21,408 bases of DNA, taken from an uncultured Bacilli bacterium. Lineage in GTDB: Bacteria > Bacillota_I > Bacilli_A > RF39 > UBA660. A program made the position numbers and the translations under genes. The notes under the pieces are model-generated. The model had not been told where the DNA came from. It did not search any database and saw nothing but the letters and a program-made list of their open reading frames with translations. Of this stretch, positions 13,871 to 21,408 are shown piece by piece; within the stretch, counting starts at the first letter, position 1, and every line of letters starts with the position of its first letter. The stretch covers positions 1 through 21,408 of the forward strand of contig CAKPFM010000015.1 of the NCBI GenBank assembly GCA_934153945.1. Direction: 5' to 3'.

Positions 13871-14767
13871 ATGTTAAAACTAGAAAATGTAACAAAATAT
13901 TATGGTGATTTTTTAGCAGTAGACAATTTATCATTCGAAGTAAAAGAAGGAGAAATATTTGGACTTCTTGGAGTAAATGGAGCAGGTAAAACTACAACAT
14001 TTAGAATGATTATGGGTTTACTAGAACCAACAGAAGGGAAAATTACTTTAAATGGTAAAAAAATTGACTATAGTGTAACTGATGAAATAGGATTTCTAAC
14101 AGAAGAAAGAAGTTTACTTTTAAAATTAACTGTAAAAGAACAAGCTTTATTTTATGGTACTTTAAAAGGTATGAAAGAAAAAGATATTTTAAAAAGATTA
14201 GACTATTTACTAGAAAAATTTGGAGTATTAGAATACAAAGATAAAAAAATAAAAGAATTATCAAAGGGAAATCAACAAAAAATACAATTTATAACAGCAA
14301 TCATAAATGAACCAAAATTATTAATACTAGATGAACCATTCTCAGGATTAGATCCTTTTAATGTTGAATTATTCAAAAATGAAATAGTTGAAATGTCAAA
14401 AAAAGGAAGTATGATTATTTTTTCATCACATCGTATGGAACATGTAGAATTATTTTGTAAAAAAATATGTATTATAATGCGAGGTAAAACTGTATTAGCT
14501 GGAGAACTTAATAAAATAAAGAAAAATTATGGTAAGAAAAATATCTTTATTAAAGGTGATGTTACAAAAGAAGAACTAGAAAATATTAAGGGCGTATATG
14601 AAATAGTAGAACATGCTGATGAATTAGAAGTAAAAATAGAAAATGAAGATATATGTAATGAAGTATTTAAAAAAATTAAAAATAAAAATATTACAAAATT
14701 TGTTTTAGAAGAACCATCATTAAATGAAATATTTGTAGCGAAAGTAGGTGAGTCTTTTGAAAAATAA
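13871..14767 (+). CDS. ABC transporter ATP-binding protein (NatA/YhaQ type)
   Basis: This 298-residue ATPase has Walker A GVNGAGKTT (34-42), signature LSKGNQQ (130-136), Walker B LLILDEP (150-156) with a SGLDP D-loop, and switch H187. The roughly 80-residue C-terminal extension after the nucleotide-binding domain is typical of ABC-2 exporters of the NatA/YhaQ group, which move sodium, peptides or other small toxic compounds outward. GAGGTG precedes the ATG. The permease gene starts within its last codons, giving a two-gene exporter. The substrate cannot be told from sequence. Confidence 0.95.
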   Translation: MLKLENVTKYYGDFLAVDNLSFEVKEGEIFGLLGVNGAGKTTTFRMIMGLLEPTEGKITLNGKKIDYSVTDEIGFLTEERSLLLKLTVKEQALFYGTLKGMKEKDILKRLDYLLEKFGVLEYKDKKIKELSKGNQQKIQFITAIINEPKLLILDEPFSGLDPFNVELFKNEIVEMSKKGSMIIFSSHRMEHVELFCKKICIIMRGKTVLAGELNKIKKNYGKKNIFIKGDVTKEELENIKGVYEIVEHADELEVKIENEDICNEVFKKIKNKNITKFVLEEPSLNEIFVAKVGESFEK

Positions 14768-16073
14768 ATTAAAATATTTAACAGAAATGAGTTTATCAAA
14801 AAAAATAAAAACTAAATGGTTTTTAGTAGCAAATATTCTATTAGCTTTACTTATAGCTGGATTATTTAATATAGATTCTATTATTAAATTATTTGGAGGA
14901 GACTTCAATGAAAAAACAAAAATTTATATTATAGATAATACTAACTATACATATGAATCACTAAAAGAACAATTAATAACAATAGATAAAGCTTATACAG
15001 GTAAAGAAGAATCTAGTTATGAAATTATTTTATCTGATAAAACTTATGATGAAGAAGTAGAAAGTATAAAAGAAAAAGGTATTTTAATAGAAATAGAAAG
15101 TGATCCAGAATCAGTTTTAAAAGTTAAATTAGTGTCTGAAAGTTTTATAGACGCAATTGATTATCAATTAATTACAACAGCTATTAATAATACAAAAACA
15201 AGTATTGCTATAGCTACTTCAAATATAAGTGAAGAAGAATTAAATAGATTATATTCAACAGTTAATATTGAAAGAATTGTATTAGATGAAGCACAAAAAA
15301 GTGAAGATGAAAACATGAGTATTATTATGACTACAGTATTTCCAGTAGTTATATTACCATTTTTTATGTTAACTATTTTCTTAGTTCAAATGATAGGTGC
15401 TGAAATTAACGATGAAAAAACAACTAGGGGTATGGAAATCATAATATCAAATGTATCACCTAAATGTCATTTCTTTTCTAAAATGTTAGCTGGTAATATA
15501 TTTGTTATATTTCAAGGAATATTATTAATATTATATGCTGGAATAGGTTTTGGAATTAGATATCTATTAACTAATGGTTCTATTACTTCAGGAGCAGGAG
15601 AAGAAATAAGTAAAATTGTTTCATCAATCAATTTATCTGGAATAGGTAGTTCATTATTATATATAGTTCCATTAACTTTAGTATTAATGTTAATTACATT
15701 TGTAGCGTACAGTTTACTTGCAGGAATACTTGCTAGTATGACAACTAATGCTGAGGACTTTAATCAATTACAAACACCAATTATGTTAATTTCACTAGCC
15801 GGTTATTATTTAGCTATGATGGCAGGGGTATTTAAGGGAGCATTATTCATTAGAATATTATCCTATGTACCACTTATTTCGGCTATACTTTCACCATCAT
15901 TACTTGTATTAGGCCAAATTGGCATTATTGATGTATTTATATCTATAATACTTACACTAGTATTAATTTATCTATTAATCAAATATGGGTTAAGAATATA
16001 TAAAATAGGTATATTAAATTATTCTTCTAAAGATTTATGGAAGAAAATGTTTAAAGCCATGAAAGAAAAATAA
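14757..16073 (+). CDS. ABC-2 type permease (NatB/YhaP type)
   Basis: This is a 438-residue permease with one N-terminal membrane helix (after KTKWFLVAN), a large extracytoplasmic domain (about 50-190), then five or more helices. The hallmark EINDEKTTRGMEIIISNVSPKCHFFSKMLAGN loop lies in the middle and is typical of NatB/YhaP exporters. Start choice: TTG at 14757 (MKNKLKYL) is preferred over GTG at 14748, because AGGTGAG (14746-14752) lies 4 bases before the TTG whereas nothing resembling an SD precedes the GTG. It overlaps the ATPase gene by 11 bases, which implies coupled translation. Confidence 0.92.
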   Translation: MKNKLKYLTEMSLSKKIKTKWFLVANILLALLIAGLFNIDSIIKLFGGDFNEKTKIYIIDNTNYTYESLKEQLITIDKAYTGKEESSYEIILSDKTYDEEVESIKEKGILIEIESDPESVLKVKLVSESFIDAIDYQLITTAINNTKTSIAIATSNISEEELNRLYSTVNIERIVLDEAQKSEDENMSIIMTTVFPVVILPFFMLTIFLVQMIGAEINDEKTTRGMEIIISNVSPKCHFFSKMLAGNIFVIFQGILLILYAGIGFGIRYLLTNGSITSGAGEEISKIVSSINLSGIGSSLLYIVPLTLVLMLITFVAYSLLAGILASMTTNAEDFNQLQTPIMLISLAGYYLAMMAGVFKGALFIRILSYVPLISAILSPSLLVLGQIGIIDVFISIILTLVLIYLLIKYGLRIYKIGILNYSSKDLWKKMFKAMKEK

Positions 16074-16094
16074 TCAGTTTATACTGATTATTTT
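16069..16094 (+). terminator. Terminator overlapping the permease stop codon
   Basis: AATAATCAGT (16069-16078) pairs perfectly with ACTGATTATT (16083-16092) around TTAT. The stop codon TAA (16071-16073) is in the 5' arm. The T tract is short. Confidence 0.8.
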
Positions 16095-16208
16095 AATATA
16101 TATAGAAAACAATTATGTAATAATAGTGAAGAAAATCTAAAAAAATGTGATAAAATGAATAATATTATGTACAAAAGTGTGGTATTATATAGATGAGTGG
16201 ATGATATT

Positions 16209-16479
16209 ATGAATAAATTAGTAGATTGAAAAAAATAGTTTAAATAGAAAGCTTTTAAATTTAAAGAGTATCAAAAACTTCTCTTTATGTATGAAAGTTA
16301 GAATTTTTAAATCTATATTCAATGATTTTAATATAAGAAATACCATCTATTTTTCAAATTCTTCAATAGGAAAATTGAAAATATATTATATAATTTGAAT
16401 GTCTGATGCAGTCAATAGTTGGGTAACAATAAATATAGAAAAAAGTAAGTTATATCAAAAAAATTTTAAAATCATATGA
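16209..16479 (+). pseudogene. Decayed small gene (frameshift plus nonsense)
   Basis: GGATGAT (16199-16205) sits 3 bases before ATG 16209, a good start by this genome's pattern, but the frame stops after six codons (TGA 16227). The +1 frame is open from 16225 to 16395, is broken by a single TGA (16396-16398), then runs on to 16479 (MSDAVNSWVTINIEKSKLY). Together this looks like a gene of about 90 codons with one frameshift and one nonsense change. No family is recognised. The rest of the 16095-16613 gap holds no convincing gene. Chance open frames in AT-rich DNA are the alternative. Confidence 0.4.
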
Positions 16480-16558
16480 AAGTGATTTTGAAAATACGCT
16501 GATAATAAATATTAATTTATATTTTCACTTAATAATTAAAAAAATGAAAAAATTATTA

Positions 16559-16583
16559 ATATTCCATTAATTTTATGGAATAT
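16559..16583. other. Inverted repeat upstream of the 494-residue gene
   Basis: ATATTCCAT (16559-16567) pairs with ATGGAATAT (16575-16583) around a 7-base loop, and further TTA/TAA pairing is possible with a small bulge. It has no T tract, so an operator or a 5' leader hairpin is more likely than a terminator. It ends 30 bases before the ATG at 16614. Confidence 0.6.
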
Positions 16584-16613
16584 ATTAATAGTTTAGAAAT
16601 ATAAGGAGAAGTT

Positions 16614-18098
16614 ATGAAGTTAGTAGAAGCAAGGGTTAAATTACCAAAAGAATTAGTTTATGATACTTATATTAGAATTGTATATGATTATCGTGATTAT
16701 GATGAAATATCAAGGAAGGAAATGTTAAAGGAAATAATAGATATTTATCATGAAGAAAATTTTATGTACCACATTTGTACAAAAAGAGAACTAGAATTTG
16801 TATCAAAATTTTATAAGCAAAAACCAACTCTTAATGATTTAAAAAAATATTCATGGGAAATTACTGAACTAGATAAGAAATATATTTTTAATGCAGAAAC
16901 ATTTTCTTTTTATGAGGAATATGATGATATAATACCATCAATTATTGATTATTATAAAAAAAATAATAAAGAAAATTTTTCTCTATCAATGTTTATTGTA
17001 TCATTAGTTAGAATTTATGGGGAAATAATAGTAAAAGTTGTTAAATCATTATCTAATCAAATTTATAATATTGATGCTAATAAATTTGATAATTACCTAG
17101 GAAATCCATTAATACATTTCTATTGTAATTTTGATAATAATGAATTGAGTTTTGGAAAAGAAGAAACAATCTTTTATCGAGATTATGAAGATGATATATA
17201 TGATTTAAGAGAACAAAGAAAAATGTTAGGCGTTGCTGGTACAATACAAATAGATAAACAATTATTTGAAGATTTCTATTATTATGGAGTTAATTATAGT
17301 AATCCAATTGTAAAAAAAATGTATGATAAAGTTATGATAAATGAGTTATATCATCACAATCTTTTTATGGTTGAAAGATGTAGAATTTTAGGTATTCCAT
17401 ATTTGTTAAAAAATATTGATCCAAACTCAGATTTAATAGAAGAAGCGTTACAAGAAATGCCATGTGCTGCTATGAATGGCGTTACACCTAAAGAAAGAGA
17501 AAAAATATTATTGGAAGAAGAAACATTAAAACAAAAATTCACTTGTATTCCACAAAATAATGCTCATGTTCATAGGGATATTGCTAAAAAATTCTATTAT
17601 TACTTTTTTGCTCTTTTAGAATATACAAATAATAAATACAAAATAAATGATAAAGTTAAAAAAATATATAAACAAGAAAATTTAGATCCATATGAATTGT
17701 CTTCTATACAAGATTATTTATGGAAACACAAAGAAATAATTGATGATTTTATCAAAATAAATCCATATAAATTTGATGAAAATGATTTTTATTATATTAA
17801 TCAATTTAAAACAACTTTATCAGATAATAATTATGTATTTATTGGGACAGAAAGGGAATATGCTAAATTTTTATCTAAAGATAATAAAATTTATATGGTT
17901 AAAGGTTTAAACTCTGATATAGATGAAGTACTTGATTTATCTAAAGTTCCATATATGGTTAATACTTATTTATTAGAGTTTGAAAACTATATTATTTATA
18001 CAGGAATGATAAGCAATTATGAGATATCATTTGGTAATGAATTTAAAGTAGATATATTAAAAAATATTAATAATTCTATAAAATATTATCATTTTTAA
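16614..18098 (+). CDS. Uncharacterised 494-residue protein
   Basis: This large, soluble, Tyr/Asp/Lys-rich protein has no signal peptide or membrane helix. Visible landmarks are an N-terminal helical part with RKEMLKEIIDIYHEENFMYHICTKRELEFV (about 34-63), a central acidic region, GVTPKEREKILLEEE (around 290-305), and a C-terminal strand-rich part (GTEREYAKFLSKDNKIYMVKG; LEFENYIIYTGMISNYEISFG) suggesting a small beta domain. I do not recognise the family. The helical N-terminus loosely recalls SAP/Rho-N-like segments, a weak impression. AAGGAGAAG precedes the ATG. It stands alone between two decayed gene remnants, as expected in a variable island. No transposase or integrase is visible. Confidence 0.88.
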   Translation: MKLVEARVKLPKELVYDTYIRIVYDYRDYDEISRKEMLKEIIDIYHEENFMYHICTKRELEFVSKFYKQKPTLNDLKKYSWEITELDKKYIFNAETFSFYEEYDDIIPSIIDYYKKNNKENFSLSMFIVSLVRIYGEIIVKVVKSLSNQIYNIDANKFDNYLGNPLIHFYCNFDNNELSFGKEETIFYRDYEDDIYDLREQRKMLGVAGTIQIDKQLFEDFYYYGVNYSNPIVKKMYDKVMINELYHHNLFMVERCRILGIPYLLKNIDPNSDLIEEALQEMPCAAMNGVTPKEREKILLEEETLKQKFTCIPQNNAHVHRDIAKKFYYYFFALLEYTNNKYKINDKVKKIYKQENLDPYELSSIQDYLWKHKEIIDDFIKINPYKFDENDFYYINQFKTTLSDNNYVFIGTEREYAKFLSKDNKIYMVKGLNSDIDEVLDLSKVPYMVNTYLLEFENYIIYTGMISNYEISFGNEFKVDILKNINNSIKYYHF

Positions 18099-18133
18099 AA
18101 TAAATATCAAATGAAAAAAATGTCTAAAAAGGT

Positions 18134-18171
18134 AAAAAGTTTTCAACTGAATGAAAAAACTTTATATTTTT
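18134..18171 (+). terminator. Probable terminator after the 494-residue gene
   Basis: AAAGTTTTC (18136-18144) pairs with GAAAAAACTTT (18153-18163), allowing two bulged A residues, followed by ATATTTTT. The stem is imperfect and A-T rich. Confidence 0.5.
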
Positions 18172-18208
18172 GAAATGCTGATATAAAATACATATAAAGG
18201 TGAAATTT

Positions 18209-18551
18209 ATGATAAATAGACAAAATTATATGAATTCTTTGATTAAACTAAAAGATAAAAAAATAATAAAGATAAAAAATATGTTTTTTGCAATACAATA
18301 TTAATTAGAAAAATAATGGGAAAGAAACATGCAATATTATTACAAAATGCATTTCCAATCTTGGAAAAATATATTGATCATGTTCACACAATTAATGGTG
18401 TTCCAATAAAAGTAGTTGATTCTATAAAAGATGAAATATTGATAAATTTCAAAAAATGTTAAAACTAAAATTAAATGGCGTAAATTTATTTTTTACAGAT
18501 ATAGATAAAATAAAAGCAATTCTTCTTGAAGAAAATTTTGTAAAGCAATAA
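18209..18551 (+). pseudogene. Gene remnant with two frameshifts
   Basis: AAAGGTGAA lies just before ATG 18209, which opens MINRQNYMNSLIKLKDKKIIKI and stops at 18302. A second frame (containing ATG 18316) reads KKHAILLQNAFPILEKYIDHV and on to a stop at 18460. A third frame continues DKFQKMLKLKLNGVNLFF...LLEENFVKQ to TAA 18549-18551. Successive shifts of the open frame through all three phases, with protein-like composition, indicate a broken gene of about 110 codons. The first segment resembles the N-terminus of certain AAA ATPases (weak). Nothing else is seen in the 18099-18608 gap. Confidence 0.55.
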
Positions 18552-18608
18552 ATAAAAATTTTTATAATATTATGTTTTAATAAAATATATGTAATAAATA
18601 ATAATTTT

Positions 18609-18636
18609 AAAGTATATCAAATTATGATATACTTTT
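18609..18636 (+). promoter_or_regulatory. Inverted repeat containing the likely truB -10 box
   Basis: AAAGTATATC (18609-18618) and GATATACTTT (18626-18635) are perfect 10-base arms around a 7-base loop, followed by TATTA. It could be a terminator for the preceding remnant. The right arm also holds an extended -10, TGATATACT (18625-18633), placed for truB, and shares the 12-mer TGATATACTTTT with the nonapeptide promoter (7151-7162). Confidence 0.6.
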
Positions 18637-18649
18637 ATTAGGTGAAAAC

Positions 18650-19495
18650 ATGGATGGAATATTAATTATAGATAAAGAGAAAAATTATACAAGTAGAGAT
18701 ATAGTTAATATAGTAAGCAAAACTTTAAAAACAAAAAAAGTAGGGCATACCGGTACTTTAGATCCACTTGCTACGGGAATACTTGTAATATGTGTTGGTA
18801 AAGCAACTAAACTAGTTGATATATTAACAAATCATGATAAAGAATATATAGCTGATATAACATTTGGAATAGAAACTGATACACTAGATAGTACAGGTAA
18901 TATAATAAGAGAAGAAAATAAAATAATTTCAAAAGAAGATATAACAAATGTATTAAATAGTTATAAAAAAGAATATGACCAACAAGTACCAATATATTCA
19001 GCAGTTAAAATAAATGGTAAAAAACTATATGAATATGCTAGGGAAAATATAAAGGTAGAATTGCCTACTAGAAAAGTAAATATATATGATATTGAACTTC
19101 TAAAATATGAAATAATAGATAATAAAACACATATTCAAATAAGATGTAATGTATCAAAAGGAACATACATTAGAAGTTTAATAAGGGATATTGGTGCTTC
19201 TTTAAATACATGTGCTATTATGACAGATTTAAGAAGGACAAAATTAGGTAATTTTAATATAGAAGATTCTATTAATATAAAAGATATAAAAATTGATAAA
19301 TTACATTCTATAGAAGAAGTATTAAAAGACTATAAACAAGTAGAAGTAACTGATGATTTAGAATTTAAAATAAAAAATGGCTGTAAAATAGAAAATATAT
19401 ATAATGAAGAATATGTGCTATTTAAGAATATTAATGGTATAATAGGATTATATAGAAATGAAAATAATATGTTAAAACCATATAAAATGTTTTAG
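18650..19495 (+). CDS. truB: tRNA pseudouridine(55) synthase TruB
   Basis: This 281-residue enzyme makes pseudouridine 55 in the T-loop of tRNAs. It begins DGILIIDKEKNYTSRDIV; the catalytic D38 is in VGHTGTLDPLATG (31-43), and SKGTYIRSLIRDIG marks the rest of the active site. The C-terminal PUA-like part is short, consistent with the Bacillota form. AGGTGA lies 4 bases before the ATG. Family members often sit next to rbfA or ribF; here the gene follows a variable region instead. Confidence 0.97.
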   Translation: MDGILIIDKEKNYTSRDIVNIVSKTLKTKKVGHTGTLDPLATGILVICVGKATKLVDILTNHDKEYIADITFGIETDTLDSTGNIIREENKIISKEDITNVLNSYKKEYDQQVPIYSAVKINGKKLYEYARENIKVELPTRKVNIYDIELLKYEIIDNKTHIQIRCNVSKGTYIRSLIRDIGASLNTCAIMTDLRRTKLGNFNIEDSINIKDIKIDKLHSIEEVLKDYKQVEVTDDLEFKIKNGCKIENIYNEEYVLFKNINGIIGLYRNENNMLKPYKMF

Positions 19496-19504
19496 GAGGT
19501 AAGT

Positions 19505-20494
19505 ATGAAAAATTTTTTCAAAGGTTTATTAAAAGTATTTTTAGGGATAATAACATTTATATCTATGATAGTTTTGATAATAGATTTAACTATATATAGT
19601 GTAAGAAATATATCAAAACAATTTTTAAATGAAAAAGAAATAAGAAAAATGGTAGAAAATATAAATGTATTAGATTTATTAAAAGATGAAGATGGAAATG
19701 AAATAAAAGAAATAACAGAAATAAAGGAACAATTAATAAATGCTGGTATACCTACAGAAACAGTTGAAGAATTTATAAATTCAGAACCAGTAAAAAATTT
19801 AACAACAAATGTATTAACAACAACAATAGATTATGTTGTATATGATAAAAAGCCAGAAACAAAAGAAATAAATGAAGAAGAAATATATAACTTTATAGAA
19901 CAAAATATTTATGAAGTAGTAAGAGTATTAAAAGAAAAAAATGTACCAAAAAGTGAGGAATTAACAGATGAAAGAATAAATGAGGTTTTAGTAGAAGTAA
20001 AAAAAGAAGTGCCTACAATAAAGGAACAAGTACAAGAATTAACTAATCAAATTGAAGAAAAAATAAAAGAGACAGAACAATATAAAACATTAGAAGATTA
20101 TAAAAATAATTTAGATAATACTCTTACACTAGTTAGATTTATATACAGTGATTATATAACTAATATTATAATTACTGTAGGAATTGTAAGTATTTTATTT
20201 ATAGTAATATCTAGATTTAGTTATTATACATATCTAAAATGGGTTGGATTATCATTTACAATATCAGGCATAATATTATATATATCATCAAGATGTATAG
20301 ATTTATTAATTGATTACAAAAATGAAATTCCATATGTATTTCAAAATTTATTTGATACAATAATTAATGATTCTAAAAGTTTATTTATATCAAAAGCAAA
20401 TTTATATATATTAATGGGTATCATGTTAATAATAGCTAATATAGTAATTGCAAAAATAAAAGATAATAGAGAAGATAAAAAAATAGAGTTATAA
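19505..20494 (+). CDS. Membrane protein of unknown function
   Basis: This 329-residue protein has an N-terminal membrane helix (about 8-31). A mostly helical Glu/Lys-rich region of nearly 190 residues follows (about 35-215), probably extracytoplasmic with coiled-coil tendency, and then three C-terminal membrane helices (about 218-236, 244-261 and 299-317). I recognise no family. AGGAGG lies right after the truB stop and the genes are 9 bases apart, so it is likely co-transcribed with truB. With four helices both termini would face the same side. Confidence 0.88.
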   Translation: MKNFFKGLLKVFLGIITFISMIVLIIDLTIYSVRNISKQFLNEKEIRKMVENINVLDLLKDEDGNEIKEITEIKEQLINAGIPTETVEEFINSEPVKNLTTNVLTTTIDYVVYDKKPETKEINEEEIYNFIEQNIYEVVRVLKEKNVPKSEELTDERINEVLVEVKKEVPTIKEQVQELTNQIEEKIKETEQYKTLEDYKNNLDNTLTLVRFIYSDYITNIIITVGIVSILFIVISRFSYYTYLKWVGLSFTISGIILYISSRCIDLLIDYKNEIPYVFQNLFDTIINDSKSLFISKANLYILMGIMLIIANIVIAKIKDNREDKKIEL

Positions 20495-20506
20495 TTATAT
20501 ATTTTT

Positions 20507-20539
20507 AGAAAAAGAGTGATTTTATCTTTCTTTTTTTAT
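20507..20539 (+). terminator. Probable terminator after the membrane protein gene
   Basis: AAAGA (20511-20515) pairs with TCTTT (20525-20529) around a 9-base loop, with imperfect outward extension, followed by CTTTTTTT. The stem is short but the T tract is good. Confidence 0.5.
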
Positions 20540-20610
20540 GACGAAAATATTGAATTATCATTATATATTTGATAAAATGTAAATAGAATAAAATTGTAAA
20601 AAAATGTCAA

Positions 20611-20639
20611 TTGATTTTAAGTAACAAATAGTGTATACT
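20611..20639 (+). promoter_or_regulatory. Promoter of the sugar transferase gene
   Basis: TTGATT (20611-20616), a 17-base spacer and TATACT (20634-20639). Predicted start of transcription is near 20646, 18 bases before the chosen ATG. Confidence 0.8.
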
Positions 20640-20663
20640 ACGAACTAGTGAATGGGTGATATT

Positions 20664-21329
20664 ATGGATGAATCAAAAGTAGTAGAAGAAATAGAAGAGG
20701 AAACACTCGGGTATTCATATTATATTCCAAAAAGAATTGTGGATATTATAGGAGGTATAGTAGGTTGTATATTATTAATACCTATTACTATATTTATTAA
20801 AATAGCTTATATGCTAACAGGTGATTTTAATTCAATATTTTATAGTCAAGTAAGAATAGGAAAAAATGGTAAATTAATTAAAATATATAAATATAGATCA
20901 ATGATAGTAAATGCTGATAAAGTATTAGAAAATCTTCTTAAAACTGATAAAGAAATAGCTAGAGAATATAAAAGATATAAAAAACTAGAAAATGATCCTA
21001 GAATAACTAAAGTTGGAAAATTTATAAGAAAAACATCATTAGATGAATTCCCACAATTTATTAATGTTTTAAAAGGTGAAATGTCATTAGTAGGGCCAAG
21101 ACCATACTTACCTAGAGAAAAAGAAGATATGGGTGAATATTATAATACAATTATTAAATGTAAACCAGGAATTACGGGTTATTGGCAAGTTAATGGTAGA
21201 AGTGGAACTGACTTTGTAAAGAGATTAGTTTTAGATGAATATTATTATCAAGTTAGATGTTTAGTAATGGATACAAAAATATTATTAAAGACATTTACAA
21301 AAGTATTTAATAAAGAAGGGGCAAAATAA
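20664..21329 (+). CDS. Membrane sugar-phosphate transferase (bacterial sugar transferase family)
   Basis: This 221-residue phosphoglycosyl transferase has one hydrophobic segment (about 25-51), then the family motifs KIYKYRSM (73-80), DPRITKVGKFIRKTSLDEFPQ (111-131; the D-E pair is catalytic in monotopic PGTs) and SLVGPRP (141-147), ending in GITGYWQVNGRSG. It moves a sugar-1-phosphate onto undecaprenyl phosphate, the first membrane step of capsule, exopolysaccharide or glycan assembly. Start choice: GGTGAT (20655-20660) is the SD for ATG 20664, and it overlaps the in-frame ATG at 20652. It has its own promoter and terminator. The sugar cannot be predicted. Confidence 0.93.
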   Translation: MDESKVVEEIEEETLGYSYYIPKRIVDIIGGIVGCILLIPITIFIKIAYMLTGDFNSIFYSQVRIGKNGKLIKIYKYRSMIVNADKVLENLLKTDKEIAREYKRYKKLENDPRITKVGKFIRKTSLDEFPQFINVLKGEMSLVGPRPYLPREKEDMGEYYNTIIKCKPGITGYWQVNGRSGTDFVKRLVLDEYYYQVRCLVMDTKILLKTFTKVFNKEGAK

Positions 21330-21339
21330 GCCAGGATAA

Positions 21340-21371
21340 ACGCATGAGTTTTAAAAACTTATGTGTTTTTT
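21340..21371 (+). terminator. Terminator after the sugar transferase gene
   Basis: ACGCATGAGTT (21340-21350) pairs with AACTTATGTGT (21356-21366) over 11 positions including two G-U pairs, with a 5-base loop and a T-rich tail. Confidence 0.85.
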
Positions 21372-21375
21372 AGTG

Positions 21376-21381
21376 TATAAT
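21376..21381 (+). promoter_or_regulatory. -10 box for a gene starting at the window edge
   Basis: A perfect TATAAT lies 22 bases before an ATG at 21404 that is preceded by AAAAAGGATAAAAAG. No clear -35 is seen because the region is a terminator. Only two codons of the possible gene are inside the window. Confidence 0.4.
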
Positions 21382-21408
21382 AGAAAAAAAGGATAAAAAG
21401 AATATGAG

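Noticed and set aside
16340..16400. Possible structured RNA in the permease to 494-gene gap (TTTTCAA...TTGAAAA pairing)
   Set aside because: The pairing is imperfect and A-T only, and is as expected by chance in this composition; no promoter/terminator pair frames it.
1..21408. Use of UGA as tryptophan (genetic code 4), suggested by the extreme AT content
   Set aside because: Conserved genes (radC, mreC, xseA) end at TGA at the expected lengths, no conserved gene needs TGA read-through, and Trp residues are TGG.
1..21408. tRNA, rRNA, CRISPR arrays, insertion sequences or integrases
   Set aside because: No cloverleaf-like sequence, rRNA motif, regularly spaced direct repeats, transposase motif or flanking terminal repeats were seen on reading both strands.

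Overview
This is a very AT-rich, gene-dense window with nearly all real genes on the + strand. It uses the standard bacterial code: conserved genes such as radC, mreC and xseA end at TGA, and Trp is TGG. The gene order spoIIB-like / radC / mreC / mreD / spoIVFA-like / spoIVFB / rplU / prp / rpmA / ... / obg follows the Bacillus subtilis radC-obg chromosome segment. The source is therefore a low-GC Bacillota, probably a Bacilli/Erysipelotrichia/RF39-like lineage with a compact genome (inference; taxonomy cannot be settled from the sequence alone).

Region 1 (1-3720): the tail of an unknown gene and a terminator, then six tightly packed genes (SPOR-domain protein, radC, mreC, mreD, SpoIVFA-like protein, SpoIVFB protease). 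Four of them overlap by ATGA. Region 2 (3739-4785): a promoter, an L21 leader RNA, rplU, prp and rpmA. Prp is the protease expected to trim the N-terminus of L27. Region 3 (4785-8245): an accessory insert where B. subtilis has spo0B. It holds two adjacent 371-codon genes of unknown function (the first ADP-ribosyltransferase-like), a free-standing transcription unit that appears to encode only the nonapeptide MWRWLFRWL, a CPBP-family membrane protein with degenerate catalytic motifs, and an overlapping 44-residue membrane peptide.

Region 4 (8260-12750): housekeeping genes obg, fmt, secG, nusB, xseA and xseB. Region 5 (12765-16094): a RhuM/Fic-Doc protein with its own promoter, and an ABC-2 exporter pair. 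Region 6 (16095-18649): a large uncharacterised 494-residue protein flanked on both sides by decayed gene remnants. Region 7 (18609-21408): truB, a multi-pass membrane protein of unknown role, a membrane sugar-phosphate transferase, and a terminator. The first bases of a further gene may lie at the right edge.

Two habits recur. Several intrinsic terminators fold over the stop codon of the gene they end. Many start sites use a Shine-Dalgarno sequence shifted to the AGGTGAT part of the anti-SD complement, 3-4 nt before the start codon. The best lead for something undescribed is the 7131-8245 stretch (nonapeptide, pseudo-CPBP protein and 44-residue membrane peptide), next to the ART-like/coiled-coil pair.
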